Below are positions 44,508 to 53,662 of a DNA stretch of 64,000 nt, piece by piece (the stretch's first letter is position 1; each line of letters begins with the position of its first letter). The notes under the pieces were generated by a model. That model searched no databases. It saw only the letters and a list, made by a program, of their open reading frames with translations, and was not told where the DNA came from. The DNA is from Chondrinema litorale (GTDB lineage Bacteria; Bacteroidota; Bacteroidia; Cytophagales; Flammeovirgaceae). The stretch lies in NCBI RefSeq assembly GCF_026250525.1, contig NZ_CP111043.1, forward strand, positions 3,423,001-3,487,000. Reading direction: 5' to 3'. Both the position numbers and the translations under genes were made by a program.

Positions 44508-46196
44508 ATGAGTATACCTCTGAGTGAGTTCGAAAATTATATTGATGAAGTAATTCTTGAGCGTGGTTTATCATACTTTGAAAAAGGTTATATAGAAGAG
44601 TGTGAAGAAGTGAGTATAGGAGAATATGAGGCGATTGTAAAAGGGACTGAAAATTATGTGGTGAACCTAAAAATAAATAATGAAGAAATAACAGATTATA
44701 GATGTGATTGTCCTTATGATATGGGGCCTGTTTGTAAGCATATTGCAGCAGTTATTTTTTATTTAAACGCAGATAAATTAGAAATTCCTAACAAGAAGAA
44801 GCCGCAAAAAAGAAAGACTAAAAAGGTTAAGTCACTTAAGCAGCAGGTTGATGACCTACTCAAAAAGATTGATGAAGACGAGTTAAAGAATTTTATTCGA
44901 GATAAGTCTGCACAGAATAAAACATTTAGAGATATTTTTTTAGCTGAGTTTGCTGCATATAATTCTGAGGAGTCTAAAGAGCTTTATGTAAAACAAGTTA
45001 AAGCAATTCTCAATTCTGGTAAAGACAGGTATGGCTTTATTGGGTGGGCATCAATGAATCAAGTATCTAATGCTGTTAATAATCTATTAATTACAGCACA
45101 GAGACAAGTGCAAAATAAAAATTATAAAAGTGCTATCTTCATTTGTACTGCAGTTATGGAACAAATGATGGCAGCTGTTCAGTATGCTGATGATAGTAGA
45201 GGTGGTATTGGAGATAGTATAGAGAATGGGTTACAGATTTTATATGACATTTCTGCAGGTCAAACAGATGAAAAAACAAGAAAGTTGTTGATCGATTATT
45301 GTTTTACAACTTTTGAGGAGAAAGTATTTGAAGGATGGGATTGGCACTTGTCTATTTTACAACTTGCTTCAGATTTACTAAAGACTGATGAGGAAGTTAA
45401 TCTGATTTTTAAGCTAATTGATAATGTTAAGGGTAGTAAGTATGATCATGAAGCATCTCAAGTAATAAAATATGAAATTATATTAAAGACTCAAGGAGAA
45501 GTGGCAGCAGAGCAATATTTAGACTTAAATATTACCAATTCAGATTTGCGTAAAGTAGCTATAGATTTAGCCGTTAATAAAGGTGATTTTGAAAGGGTAA
45601 AAATGCTCGCTAATGATGGGATTACGAATGATAAAGGTAAGTTGCCAGGCTTAGTAAATTTATGGTATGACTGTTTGCTCACAATAGCACAAAAAGAAGA
45701 TGACCAAGAAAAAGTAATTGAATATGCACGATATTTATTAATAGACAACTTAAATCAAGGGCAAGATTATTATCGCATATTGAAGCAATATGTAAGTCCT
45801 GAGCAATGGAATTTTTTTGTAGAAGAATTAGTCCGCGATATTTCTAAAAGTAAGCATTGGGCAGGTTTAAGTATGACTGCTATTATTTTTATAGAAGAGC
45901 AATGGTGGGATAGGCTTTTGACTTTAGTAAAACAATCGAAGGATCTTAAAACCATTGAACACTATGAAAAATATTTAAAAGAAGATTATTCTGATGAATT
46001 AATAACATTTTATGCTGATGCAGTAATTGAGAGCATGAAATACAGCCAAGGTAGAAGTAGTTACAGAACAGCTTGCAAGTATATAAGGCGAATGATTAAA
46101 CTTGGAGGAAGAGAAAAGGCAAATGAAATTATTGGCTTTTTAAGGAATGAATATCCCCAAAGAAGAGCGTTGATGGACGAACTTAATAAAGTATAG
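44508..46196 (+). CDS. SWIM zinc-finger domain protein
   Basis: 562 residues, cytosolic. SWIM motif CxCx7CxH with C66, C68, C76 and H78 in YRCDCPYDMGPVCKH. A basic linker (KKKPQKRKTKKVK, about 96-108) follows, then a long helical-repeat region of TPR/HEAT-like character up to the end. SWIM domains bind zinc and take part in DNA or protein contacts. Bacterial members of this kind are poorly studied. Its upstream region carries the 51-bp element that also precedes the next gene, so the two may be co-regulated. Confidence 0.85.
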   Translation: MSIPLSEFENYIDEVILERGLSYFEKGYIEECEEVSIGEYEAIVKGTENYVVNLKINNEEITDYRCDCPYDMGPVCKHIAAVIFYLNADKLEIPNKKKPQKRKTKKVKSLKQQVDDLLKKIDEDELKNFIRDKSAQNKTFRDIFLAEFAAYNSEESKELYVKQVKAILNSGKDRYGFIGWASMNQVSNAVNNLLITAQRQVQNKNYKSAIFICTAVMEQMMAAVQYADDSRGGIGDSIENGLQILYDISAGQTDEKTRKLLIDYCFTTFEEKVFEGWDWHLSILQLASDLLKTDEEVNLIFKLIDNVKGSKYDHEASQVIKYEIILKTQGEVAAEQYLDLNITNSDLRKVAIDLAVNKGDFERVKMLANDGITNDKGKLPGLVNLWYDCLLTIAQKEDDQEKVIEYARYLLIDNLNQGQDYYRILKQYVSPEQWNFFVEELVRDISKSKHWAGLSMTAIIFIEEQWWDRLLTLVKQSKDLKTIEHYEKYLKEDYSDELITFYADAVIESMKYSQGRSSYRTACKYIRRMIKLGGREKANEIIGFLRNEYPQRRALMDELNKV

Positions 46197-46255
46197 ATAT
46201 AATGAGTTGGAGAGCAGATCAGGTATATTTTAATTACAATCAGAGATTAATACGA

Positions 46256-46306
46256 AATTGCTGTTCCTTAAATGATTAATTTTTTAAGGAAAATTAAGGA
46301 TTGGGG
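46256..46306. repeat. 51-bp duplicated element, copy 2
   Basis: Second copy of the element at 44370-44420, one mismatch (A for G at position 45), same orientation. It lies 93 bp before the start of the CHAT-like gene. Same internal hairpin. Confidence 0.8.
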
Positions 46307-46399
46307 TATATTAACATTGAAATAAATACTTGTTTTTAGGGTAATTGCCGATTAGTTTTAGAACTAGAAAGTAAAATAAAACTCTCATAATATAGTAAA

Positions 46400-47047
46400 A
46401 TGGCCTTTGTTTATATCATTCTAGGAATAATAGTGGTTTTTGTAGCTTTGACATTTTGGAAAAAATATACTAGGTCAAAAGATATTATTACTGTTGAAAA
46501 TCCTAAAATATTAATTGCATCCTTAGAAGGTGATCAAGAGGATTTACAACTAGCTAAAGAAGATCAAAATATATACTCAAGCACATTTAAGAAGATAGAT
46601 AATAAAATTATTGATAATACTGATGAACTTTTAAGTTTAGCTGAAAGTAGCTTTTATGATGTTATCCATTTAATTGTAAACGTGGAAGAAGGGAAGTTAA
46701 GAGATAAAAATAATAACTCAATTGAACTTAGGGATTTAATTATTAAGGCTCAAAATGGAAAAACTACATATGTTTTATTAGCAAAAGGAAATGATCATAC
46801 TAATTATATGGAAGGGATGGAAGGTGAAAGTTTTGCTGTAAATTTAGTAATGACAGTTGATAGAAAAGGGAAAGATTTTATTACTTTTTTTAAATCTTTG
46901 TTTGAGAAAATTAATTCAGGTAAACCAATGCCAATTGCTTGGCATGAACTAGCGCCTCAGATTCCAAATGCTAATCACGAACATGTTCCTGGAACATTAT
47001 GTGCAATGGGTGCCGGAAATGTAATTTTAAGGGAAATAGACTCTTAA
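46400..47047 (+). CDS. Membrane-anchored protein with CHAT-like (caspase-fold) domain, catalytic residues not seen
   Basis: 215 residues. N-terminal TM helix (3-20, FVYIILGIIVVFVALTFW), then a Rossmann/caspase-like order: PKILIASLEGD (34-44), FYDVIHLIVNVEEGKL where CHAT proteases have HxxGHG, TYVLLAKGND where the Cys strand belongs, SFAVNLVMTVDRKGKDFITFFK (about 138-160), and a C-terminal LAPQIP-NANHEHVPGTLCAMGAG. The His and Cys of the CHAT dyad are not at their expected places. The CHAT assignment is by pattern only and tentative. It shares a 51-bp upstream element with the SWIM gene. Confidence 0.5.
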   Translation: MAFVYIILGIIVVFVALTFWKKYTRSKDIITVENPKILIASLEGDQEDLQLAKEDQNIYSSTFKKIDNKIIDNTDELLSLAESSFYDVIHLIVNVEEGKLRDKNNNSIELRDLIIKAQNGKTTYVLLAKGNDHTNYMEGMEGESFAVNLVMTVDRKGKDFITFFKSLFEKINSGKPMPIAWHELAPQIPNANHEHVPGTLCAMGAGNVILREIDS

Positions 47048-47083
47048 TTGGATAAGATAAGAATATTAAAAAAGCCCATCGAT

Positions 47084-47099
47084 GAGATATTAATATCTC
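47084..47099. repeat. 16-bp perfect palindrome
   Basis: GAGATATTAATATCTC, 64 bp before the start of the PD40 pseudogene and 37 bp after the CHAT-like gene. No T tract follows. Could be a weak hairpin or a binding site. Confidence 0.35.
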
Positions 47100-47162
47100 C
47101 CTCCACAAAAATTATCTCAGAATTAGCTTTATGTTCAATGTTGTATTACTTTAACTGCTATA

Positions 47163-48049
47163 ATGAAGCAGTATCAATTTCTATTATTTTTAAGTTTTTT
47201 GATTTTGACAAGTTGTAAGGATTCAGCAAATATAGATTCTGGTGTTTTTGCAACTGATGAGATTCCACAAGAATTACCCATTCCATTTAAGCCTGAACTA
47301 GTTCCAGATAATTACTTGATCCACAGAGGAGTTTTTTCTAATGATTTGGAAGAATACTATTTTACCATATCAGATAGTGCCTTTGCTAACTTTTCAATTA
47401 AAGTCAACAAAAGATTGATGGTAGATGGTCTGAGCCAGAAGATGCTTTTTTCAATAGCCAATACAGCGACCATGGGATGAGTTTCTTACCTGATGGGAAT
47501 AAATTAGTTTTTAGTTCGGCACGCCCAGTTGAAAGAGATGGGGTTGTAGAAACTTGGCACCTTTGGCAGTGTGTAAAGCAAAATGGTAAATGGACAAAAC
47601 CTGAGTTTATAGATATTCCGAACTTAAGAACTAAACTCGTTTCACATCCTACCTTAACAGAAGATGGAACACTCTATTTCCATTCAAGTGAATTGGACTA
47701 TTCAGATATGGCAATTTATTCTGCTAATCTGGTTTCGGGCAAATATGAAGATGCTAAGAAGTTGGACTTTCAAAACATGCCACTAAGCGATTTTTGCACC
47801 CCTTATATTTCATCAGATGGGCAGTATTTGTTATTTGCTAAAGTTGGAGAAAGTCTGGAATTATTTGTTTGTAACAAGAAAGGTGAAAATGAATGGTCAC
47901 TCCCCAGTAAACTTCCAGATGCAATAAACCAAGCTGGTCAAGGAAACCCTTATTTAACTCCTGATAACAAATACCTGTTTTTTGCAGCAGAAAATGAAAA
48001 TAGGTGGGATGTAAAATGGGTAAGTACAAAATCCTTTTTAAAGGAATAA
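47163..48049 (+). pseudogene. PD40 (WD40-like beta-propeller) lipoprotein, single-base frameshift
   Basis: Two frames (47163-47480 and 47477-48049) together make one normal PD40-repeat lipoprotein: SPII signal with LTSC (C18), then propeller blades with MSFLPDGNKLVFSS and PYISSDGQYLLFAK. In frame one the text goes off family after KVNK. In the other frame the DNA directly after the run of four A at 47409-47412 reads IDGRWSEPEDAFFNSQY, then SDHGMSF, the usual continuation. Restoring one A (AAAA to AAAAA) joins them exactly. Either a real recent frameshift or a homopolymer sequencing error. The apparent ATG at 47477 is an internal Met. Confidence 0.85.
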
Positions 48050-48108
48050 TAAATAATTTCTTTTCTTCACTCTCCACAAAAATCATTGATTTGTTTTAGG
48101 TTTGAGCT

Positions 48109-49470
48109 ATGAAGTGGATCAAGCTTATATTAAAATTTCTGGGTGGATTGCTGGCTATAATTGTAATATTTCTTGCCTTTAGCATCCAACCGATTAAAGA
48201 GATAGACTATCATGAGAAACCTGCTTACCAAAAAGCACAGGAGTTCATCAGTAATATGCAATGGCAACCAACCCAAGATACTACCACTGATTTTATGGTG
48301 GGTTGGGCGGCTGAAAACATTATGCCTAATGAAGTAAGCCCAATGGCTGGTTATCGCTATCGAGGAGCTTGGGAGTCGGTTCACGATTCTTTGTATTGCC
48401 GCACTTTTGTTTTGGAAAAAGGAGCTGCTAAAGCGGCTTTGGTAGAAGTCGATTTACTTATTTTTCCTCCATCAGTCACCACACTGCTAGAAGAGAAACT
48501 GAAAAATACTGATTGGAAAATTGAAGAGCTTTACCTTTCTGCTTCGCACACACATAGTGGAGTGGGTAATTGGGCAAATGGCTTGTATAGCTTATTTGTT
48601 TCTGGTGGTTATGATGAGGCTTATACAGAATCTATTGCTAATAAAATTCTAGCTTCGATAGAAAAAGCGTATAAAAGCAGAAAGAAAAGCCAGATGGGAT
48701 TTACTCAGTTTTCGGTTCCTGAATTTGTAAAAAACAGAGTAAATAATGAGGGAAGAGTGAATGATAAGGTAGAGATTATCAAGTTTGTGAGAGAAGATAG
48801 TACTAAAGCCGCATTGGTTAGTTATACAGCTCATCCAACAACTATTAGCAGCAGATACCTTTCAATCAGTAATGATTATCCTTCTTTTTTGATGAAGAAT
48901 TTGAACGAAAGTGCTACGATAGATTTTGCTGCATATTTTGCCGGTCCAGTCGGTAGCCATGGTCCAGAAGGGCAAAAAGGAGGAAAAGACGAATGGTTTA
49001 ATTTACCAGAAATTATAGGTAATGGCTTAGCTAAACATGTATTGCAAACTTATGATAGCATTGAAGTTCATTCACCTGAAAGTCTGAAAATAGAAAAGGT
49101 ATCTTTAGATTTAGAAGATTTACATATGCGTATTTCTGAGGGATTGAGAACCAGACATTGGCTTTTTGAGTCCATTACAGAACATCAAGATATAAACATC
49201 AGCATTTTGCAAATAGGGAACTTAACTATGCTAGGTACACCTTGCGATTTTTCTGGTGAACTAGCAGACCAACTGGAAGCACAATTACCAGTAGGGGAGC
49301 ATCTAATGATTAATAGTTTTAATGGTGCTTATGTGGGTTACATTACTCCAGACGAGTATTATACCACAATTAAAAGTTCTGAGACTAGAGAAATGAATTG
49401 GGTTGGCCCGCAAGATGGCAGTCTTATGATAGATATTATGTCGGCAATTCTCAGTAAGACAAGCAAATAA
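48109..49470 (+). CDS. Neutral/alkaline ceramidase-like hydrolase (N-terminal domain)
   Basis: 453 residues with an N-terminal membrane anchor (6-26). The region AGYRYRGAWESVHD, LYLSASHTHSGVGN (His pair of the zinc site) and VSYTAHPTT match the neutral/non-lysosomal ceramidase N-terminal domain, which cleaves the amide of ceramides with a Zn ion. It lacks the usual C-terminal domain (full ceramidases are about 650-700 residues) and belongs to a short group often annotated hypothetical or ceramidase-like. Substrate uncertain: a lipid amide or lactone is possible. Gene is convergent with the sensor gene at 49472, 1 bp apart. Confidence 0.8.
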   Translation: MKWIKLILKFLGGLLAIIVIFLAFSIQPIKEIDYHEKPAYQKAQEFISNMQWQPTQDTTTDFMVGWAAENIMPNEVSPMAGYRYRGAWESVHDSLYCRTFVLEKGAAKAALVEVDLLIFPPSVTTLLEEKLKNTDWKIEELYLSASHTHSGVGNWANGLYSLFVSGGYDEAYTESIANKILASIEKAYKSRKKSQMGFTQFSVPEFVKNRVNNEGRVNDKVEIIKFVREDSTKAALVSYTAHPTTISSRYLSISNDYPSFLMKNLNESATIDFAAYFAGPVGSHGPEGQKGGKDEWFNLPEIIGNGLAKHVLQTYDSIEVHSPESLKIEKVSLDLEDLHMRISEGLRTRHWLFESITEHQDINISILQIGNLTMLGTPCDFSGELADQLEAQLPVGEHLMINSFNGAYVGYITPDEYYTTIKSSETREMNWVGPQDGSLMIDIMSAILSKTSK

Positions 49471-49482
49471 ACTACTTGTCTT
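49456..49482. terminator. Possible bidirectional terminator at convergent ends
   Basis: AAGACAAG (49456-49463) with CTTGTCTT (49475-49482), perfect 8 bp, loop 11 nt holding both stop codons. T tracts are weak, so termination is uncertain. Confidence 0.4.
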
Positions 49483-51826
49483 CTGATTGATTTTGCTGGT
49501 CTTTTAGTATTTTAATTTCCTTTTGGAGTTCTTCTTCTTTTATTAAGAATTCCTTTTTAGCAGTTTCTAGCTCTTCAACATATTGTTGCATAATCTTTTC
49601 ACTTTCCTGCATTTGTAGAGCTCTCGTTTCTGTAGTTTCTAGCAAATGTCTGGTTTGCTCATTTATATGATTATTAGCAATAGTATTAGCAATAGTATCT
49701 GCGGCTTGTTCTAGAAACTCTATTTTATATTTTGGTAATTCTTTAAAAGTTGCAAGCTCTATAATTCCATTAATCTTATCATTGTGTTTGAGCGGAATTA
49801 CTACTAAAAAACGTGGTGGGCTATCACCTAAACCCGAGCTGATATTCAGGTAGTTTTTAGGTAATTTATTTAAATAGGTGGTTTTACCTTCTAGAAAAGT
49901 TTGTCCTAAAACGCCAAAACCTGCTTTAATTTTTTGCTGTACAAATTTTTCTCTGTTAAATGCATAGCAAGATTCTAGCATCAAATAGGTGTCATCACCT
50001 TCTTTTTCTGCTACGTAGATTCCACCAATACTAGCATTTACATATTTTGCCAGAAATGAAATTAGCTTGAAAGCTATATCTTCAAAAGCATCATTATTTT
50101 TTAATATAGCTAACAACTGTTGTTGGCCATCGTTTCTCCATCTCCTTTTCTTAGAAGCATCAGTGGTCTCAAACAGAGAGGTACGCATGGTTAGTAAAGC
50201 ATGCCCCAGTATATCGTGTTCTCCTCTTGGTTTTAAAGATACTTTAAAGTTTCCCTCACCTATATTTTTAGAAAACTCTGCAAGCTCGTATTGAGACTTT
50301 ATTAAATCAGATAAAGCATTATTAATTTCAGAAACCTCATCCTGCCCTTCTGAAATAGTTAATTCAGGTAGTTCTCCATTAGCAACTCTTTTGATCAATT
50401 CTTTTATTTTGATCATTGGGTTTGCAATAGATTTAGATAAATTTCTACTCACATATAGGAGAATACCAATAATGATTATTTCTATAATAATTAAAAGATC
50501 TCTGATTTTGCGACTATACTCAAATGCTTCGTAGGTTTCTATTTCAGCAACTATTCCCCAGTTAAGGCCTAATAAATTAATAGTGGTAAACGAGCTCAAA
50601 ACTTCTTTACCTAAATAGTTTAAATCTATACTAATTCCAGTTTCTCCTTGAATTGCTGCTTTTGAAGCTTTTGTATTCACTGGCTGAAGCAAAATTGCTG
50701 TGTTCATAGAATCAATTCTATTGATCGTTTGTGAATCCAAGGCTGCTGCATATAAATCTTCAAGGTACTCTTCTTTATCTTCCTGAAACTTTCTTGGCAA
50801 AGACCTTAACTTCATGTCGCTGCCTACAACATAACATTCACCTGTTTTGCCCTGACCTTCTTTTTCCCAGCTTTTATCACCAGTCATAATATTGTTAATC
50901 TGGTTTACAGGCATCTGAAAAATAAGCACACCTATTTTTTTGCCATTTTTAAATATGGGCGAGGCAATAAAAGATGCCGGTGCTGAATATGACGGTAGGT
51001 ATTCATCGAAATCAACTAATTCTATTAATCCTTTTTCTGGTGCTGTATTCACCTTTCTAAATACTTTACCCAAATTAGTTTGTGCATAAGGTCCAGTAAT
51101 TAAATTGGTAGCGTAATCTACTTCTTTAAAAACAGTGTATACAATATCGCCTTCTGTATTTACCAGAAAAATATCGTAGAAGTCGAATTGTTTAAGGTAA
51201 TTGCTAATAATAGGGTGGTATTTCGCATGTACATTGCTATAACTAGATGTATCTGTAGGCGCATGAACTAATTTTTCTTTCTTGCCTGTTGGGAATGCAT
51301 TTGCTGAAATATAATGGTATTGTAAGTATTTGGTGATGTCTTCTCTTGGTAGAAAATAGTCAACAAAGGCATCTTTTAGCAAATTAGCATTTAGTTTGGG
51401 CAGAAACTCAAACTCGTAGTAGTCTTTCACACTTTTGCTCAGAACCTGCGTGCTACCGGGCATGAGTTCATCAGATAGCTCCTTAAAGGTTTTATCAAAA
51501 TCACTCATAGCATTGATCACAGTTATACCTTCAGACTTGGTAATAACCTGGCTTTCAATGTGATCAAAGTAGTCCTCTAAATTTCTTTTCTTACTTTCTT
51601 TAATAGAAGTAAGATGATTAAAAGTGAGTGACTTTAATTGCTTTTTACTGGTTAAATAACCAAATGTAGCCATAATCAACATAATTGCTATTGAAGAAAT
51701 TAGGATTACAGCATTTATTTTTTTGTTAAGTTTCCAGTAATTTGTATTAAAAATGAACAAAGCTTTAATTATTTTAAAAAGTAACTTTTTTAAAAGTAGT
51801 TTACCCTTTTTATTAACTATTATCAC
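49472..51826 (-). CDS. Cache-HAMP-GAF sensor protein without output domain
   Basis: 784 residues. TM1 about 38-60, a large periplasmic double-Cache sensor (about 65-440, including FDFYDIFLVNTEGDIVYTV and GVLIFQMPVNQINNIM), TM2 about 445-465, HAMP (about 466-520), a second HAMP-like or linker segment, and a GAF domain (about 560-720, with YVNASIGGIYVAEKEG and PPRFLVVIPLKHNDKINGIIEL). A C-terminal coiled coil (720-784) comes last. No kinase, methyl-accepting or cyclase domain follows. It may pass a signal by the coiled coil to a separate kinase. No chemotaxis genes are near. Convergent with the ceramidase-like gene. Confidence 0.82.
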   Translation of the reverse strand: MIIVNKKGKLLLKKLLFKIIKALFIFNTNYWKLNKKINAVILISSIAIMLIMATFGYLTSKKQLKSLTFNHLTSIKESKKRNLEDYFDHIESQVITKSEGITVINAMSDFDKTFKELSDELMPGSTQVLSKSVKDYYEFEFLPKLNANLLKDAFVDYFLPREDITKYLQYHYISANAFPTGKKEKLVHAPTDTSSYSNVHAKYHPIISNYLKQFDFYDIFLVNTEGDIVYTVFKEVDYATNLITGPYAQTNLGKVFRKVNTAPEKGLIELVDFDEYLPSYSAPASFIASPIFKNGKKIGVLIFQMPVNQINNIMTGDKSWEKEGQGKTGECYVVGSDMKLRSLPRKFQEDKEEYLEDLYAAALDSQTINRIDSMNTAILLQPVNTKASKAAIQGETGISIDLNYLGKEVLSSFTTINLLGLNWGIVAEIETYEAFEYSRKIRDLLIIIEIIIIGILLYVSRNLSKSIANPMIKIKELIKRVANGELPELTISEGQDEVSEINNALSDLIKSQYELAEFSKNIGEGNFKVSLKPRGEHDILGHALLTMRTSLFETTDASKKRRWRNDGQQQLLAILKNNDAFEDIAFKLISFLAKYVNASIGGIYVAEKEGDDTYLMLESCYAFNREKFVQQKIKAGFGVLGQTFLEGKTTYLNKLPKNYLNISSGLGDSPPRFLVVIPLKHNDKINGIIELATFKELPKYKIEFLEQAADTIANTIANNHINEQTRHLLETTETRALQMQESEKIMQQYVEELETAKKEFLIKEEELQKEIKILKDQQNQSEDK

Positions 51827-51961
51827 CTCTAATTCTTATAAAAAGACTGATTATCAGTGAACTTTATTTCAAAATAGAAATCAACTTTTGAGCTATTACC
51901 GGCTATTTGGTCACTTTTTGCCTTTTTATTATTTTCCCTAATTCAAACATTAATAGTAAAT

Positions 51962-53662
51962 ATGAATAAGAAGTACTTTCTAATACTGTTTTTGATTTTT
52001 GCAGCATGTAAAAAACTCGAAACAGAAACCTCTGATCAATCACAAGAAAAAGCTGGCATTGTAACTCCACAATTTCCTTTCGAGTGGGGCAATGCTAATG
52101 TGTACTTTTTGCTTACAGATCGCTTTTACAATGGCGAAAAAGCCAACGATTTTCAATATGATAGAAAAAGGGATGGAGCAGTGTTACGGAACTTTATGGG
52201 TGGAGATTTAAAGGGAGTTACCAAAAAGATTGAAAGCGGTTATTTTGATACTCTAGGGATTACAGCCATTTGGTTTACACCTCCAGTAGAGCAAATTCAT
52301 AGTTTTACAGATGAAGGTACTGGTAAGACCTACGGCTATCATGGCTATTGGGCACGCGATTGGACAGCCATCGATCCTAATTTTGGCACTGTCGAAGAAT
52401 TGAAAGAACTGATTGAAACTGCTCATCAACATGGCATTAGAATTTTGATGGATGCTGTAATGAACCACACTGGACCGGTAACTCCAATAGATACCCAATG
52501 GTCAAATGAATGGGTACGAACTGATCCTACATGCACTTTTCAAGACATTGAATCTACTGTAGAATGTACTTTGGTAGACAACTTGCCAGATATTTACACC
52601 GCTAAAAATGAAGAAGTAGCCTTGCCTGATTTTCTGGTTGAAAAGTGGAAAGCAGAAGGTAGATACAATCAGGAGATACAAGAGTTAGATGCTTTTTTTG
52701 AGAGAACAGGCTACCCAAAAGCACCAAGATATTATTTAATAAAATGGCTGACTGATTGGGTGAGAGAAATGGGTATAGATGGTTTTAGGGTAGATACTGC
52801 CAAGCATACGCATGCATTTATTTGGGCAGAACTCAAAAAAGAAGCCTTGTCTGCTCTAAAAGAATGGAAAAGCGCAAACCCAGATAAAAAGCTTGACGAT
52901 CTTGAGTTTTTTATGACGGGTGAAGTTTACAATTACAGCCTACACGATGGCCAGAATTTTAATATGGGCAATAATGAAACAGTGAATTTCTACAAAAATG
53001 GATTTGAAAGTTTAATCAACTTCTCATTGAAAAAAGATGCCTACAATAGTTATGAGTCTATATTTAGTAGCTTCGATCAGGTTTTAAATGGTGAGCTTAA
53101 AGGCAAAAGTGTATTGAACTACCTAACCTCTCACGATGATGGAGAGCCTTTCGATTTGGAGAGAAAAAAGGTTTTTGAGGCAGGTACTAAGCTATTACTT
53201 TGCCCCGGTTCTTCGCAGGTATATTATGGTGATGAAACTGCCAGACCTTTAATAGTAGAAGGTGCTGTTGGTGATGCAAATCTGAGGTCATTTATGAATT
53301 GGGAAGCACTCGCTGCAAACGAAAAAACAAATGGTTTCGCTATTAATAATGTATATAACCATTGGGCAAAGTTGGGGAGATTTAGAAGAGCTCATTTGGC
53401 TGTAGGTATGGGCAAGCATACTATGCTGCAAGAAGAACTATATGTGTTTAAAAGGGAATATGTGTACAATGGTGTAACAGATAAGGTTTTGGTGGCGCTC
53501 GATTTAGATTTTACCAGTGATTTTATGCAGATGGATGTTTTTGGGGTTTTTGAAGATGGCGATAAAGTGAAAGACTATTACAGTGATAAAATGTATACAG
53601 TTAAAGAAGGCAAAATAGTTTTGCAACACCAAGGTGGAATTGTTTTATTAGGTAAAGAATGA
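51962..53662 (+). CDS. GH13 alpha-amylase lipoprotein (MalS-like)
   Basis: 566 residues. SPII signal with FAAC (C16). GH13 (beta/alpha)8 barrel with the four conserved regions: DAVMNHTG (164-171), GFRVDTAKH with nucleophile D278, FMTGEVY with acid/base E321, and SHDDGEP with the stabilising Asp D392. The length and the TYGYHGYWARDW block resemble periplasmic MalS-type amylases. All catalytic residues are present. It is surface- or periplasm-anchored and cleaves alpha-1,4 glucans. The next gene overlaps it by 4 nt (ATGA). Confidence 0.93.
   Translation: MNKKYFLILFLIFAACKKLETETSDQSQEKAGIVTPQFPFEWGNANVYFLLTDRFYNGEKANDFQYDRKRDGAVLRNFMGGDLKGVTKKIESGYFDTLGITAIWFTPPVEQIHSFTDEGTGKTYGYHGYWARDWTAIDPNFGTVEELKELIETAHQHGIRILMDAVMNHTGPVTPIDTQWSNEWVRTDPTCTFQDIESTVECTLVDNLPDIYTAKNEEVALPDFLVEKWKAEGRYNQEIQELDAFFERTGYPKAPRYYLIKWLTDWVREMGIDGFRVDTAKHTHAFIWAELKKEALSALKEWKSANPDKKLDDLEFFMTGEVYNYSLHDGQNFNMGNNETVNFYKNGFESLINFSLKKDAYNSYESIFSSFDQVLNGELKGKSVLNYLTSHDDGEPFDLERKKVFEAGTKLLLCPGSSQVYYGDETARPLIVEGAVGDANLRSFMNWEALAANEKTNGFAINNVYNHWAKLGRFRRAHLAVGMGKHTMLQEELYVFKREYVYNGVTDKVLVALDLDFTSDFMQMDVFGVFEDGDKVKDYYSDKMYTVKEGKIVLQHQGGIVLLGKE

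Noticed and set aside
47163..48049. Two separate overlapping genes (ATGA-type coupling at 47477)
   Set aside because: Family continuity IDGRWSEPEDAF reads through in the second frame upstream of the ATG. A missing A explains it better than two real genes.
48097..48104. TAGGTTTG as a -7 promoter element of the ceramidase-like gene
   Set aside because: It lies only 4 nt before the ATG with no -33 partner at a suitable distance, so a chance match is likely.
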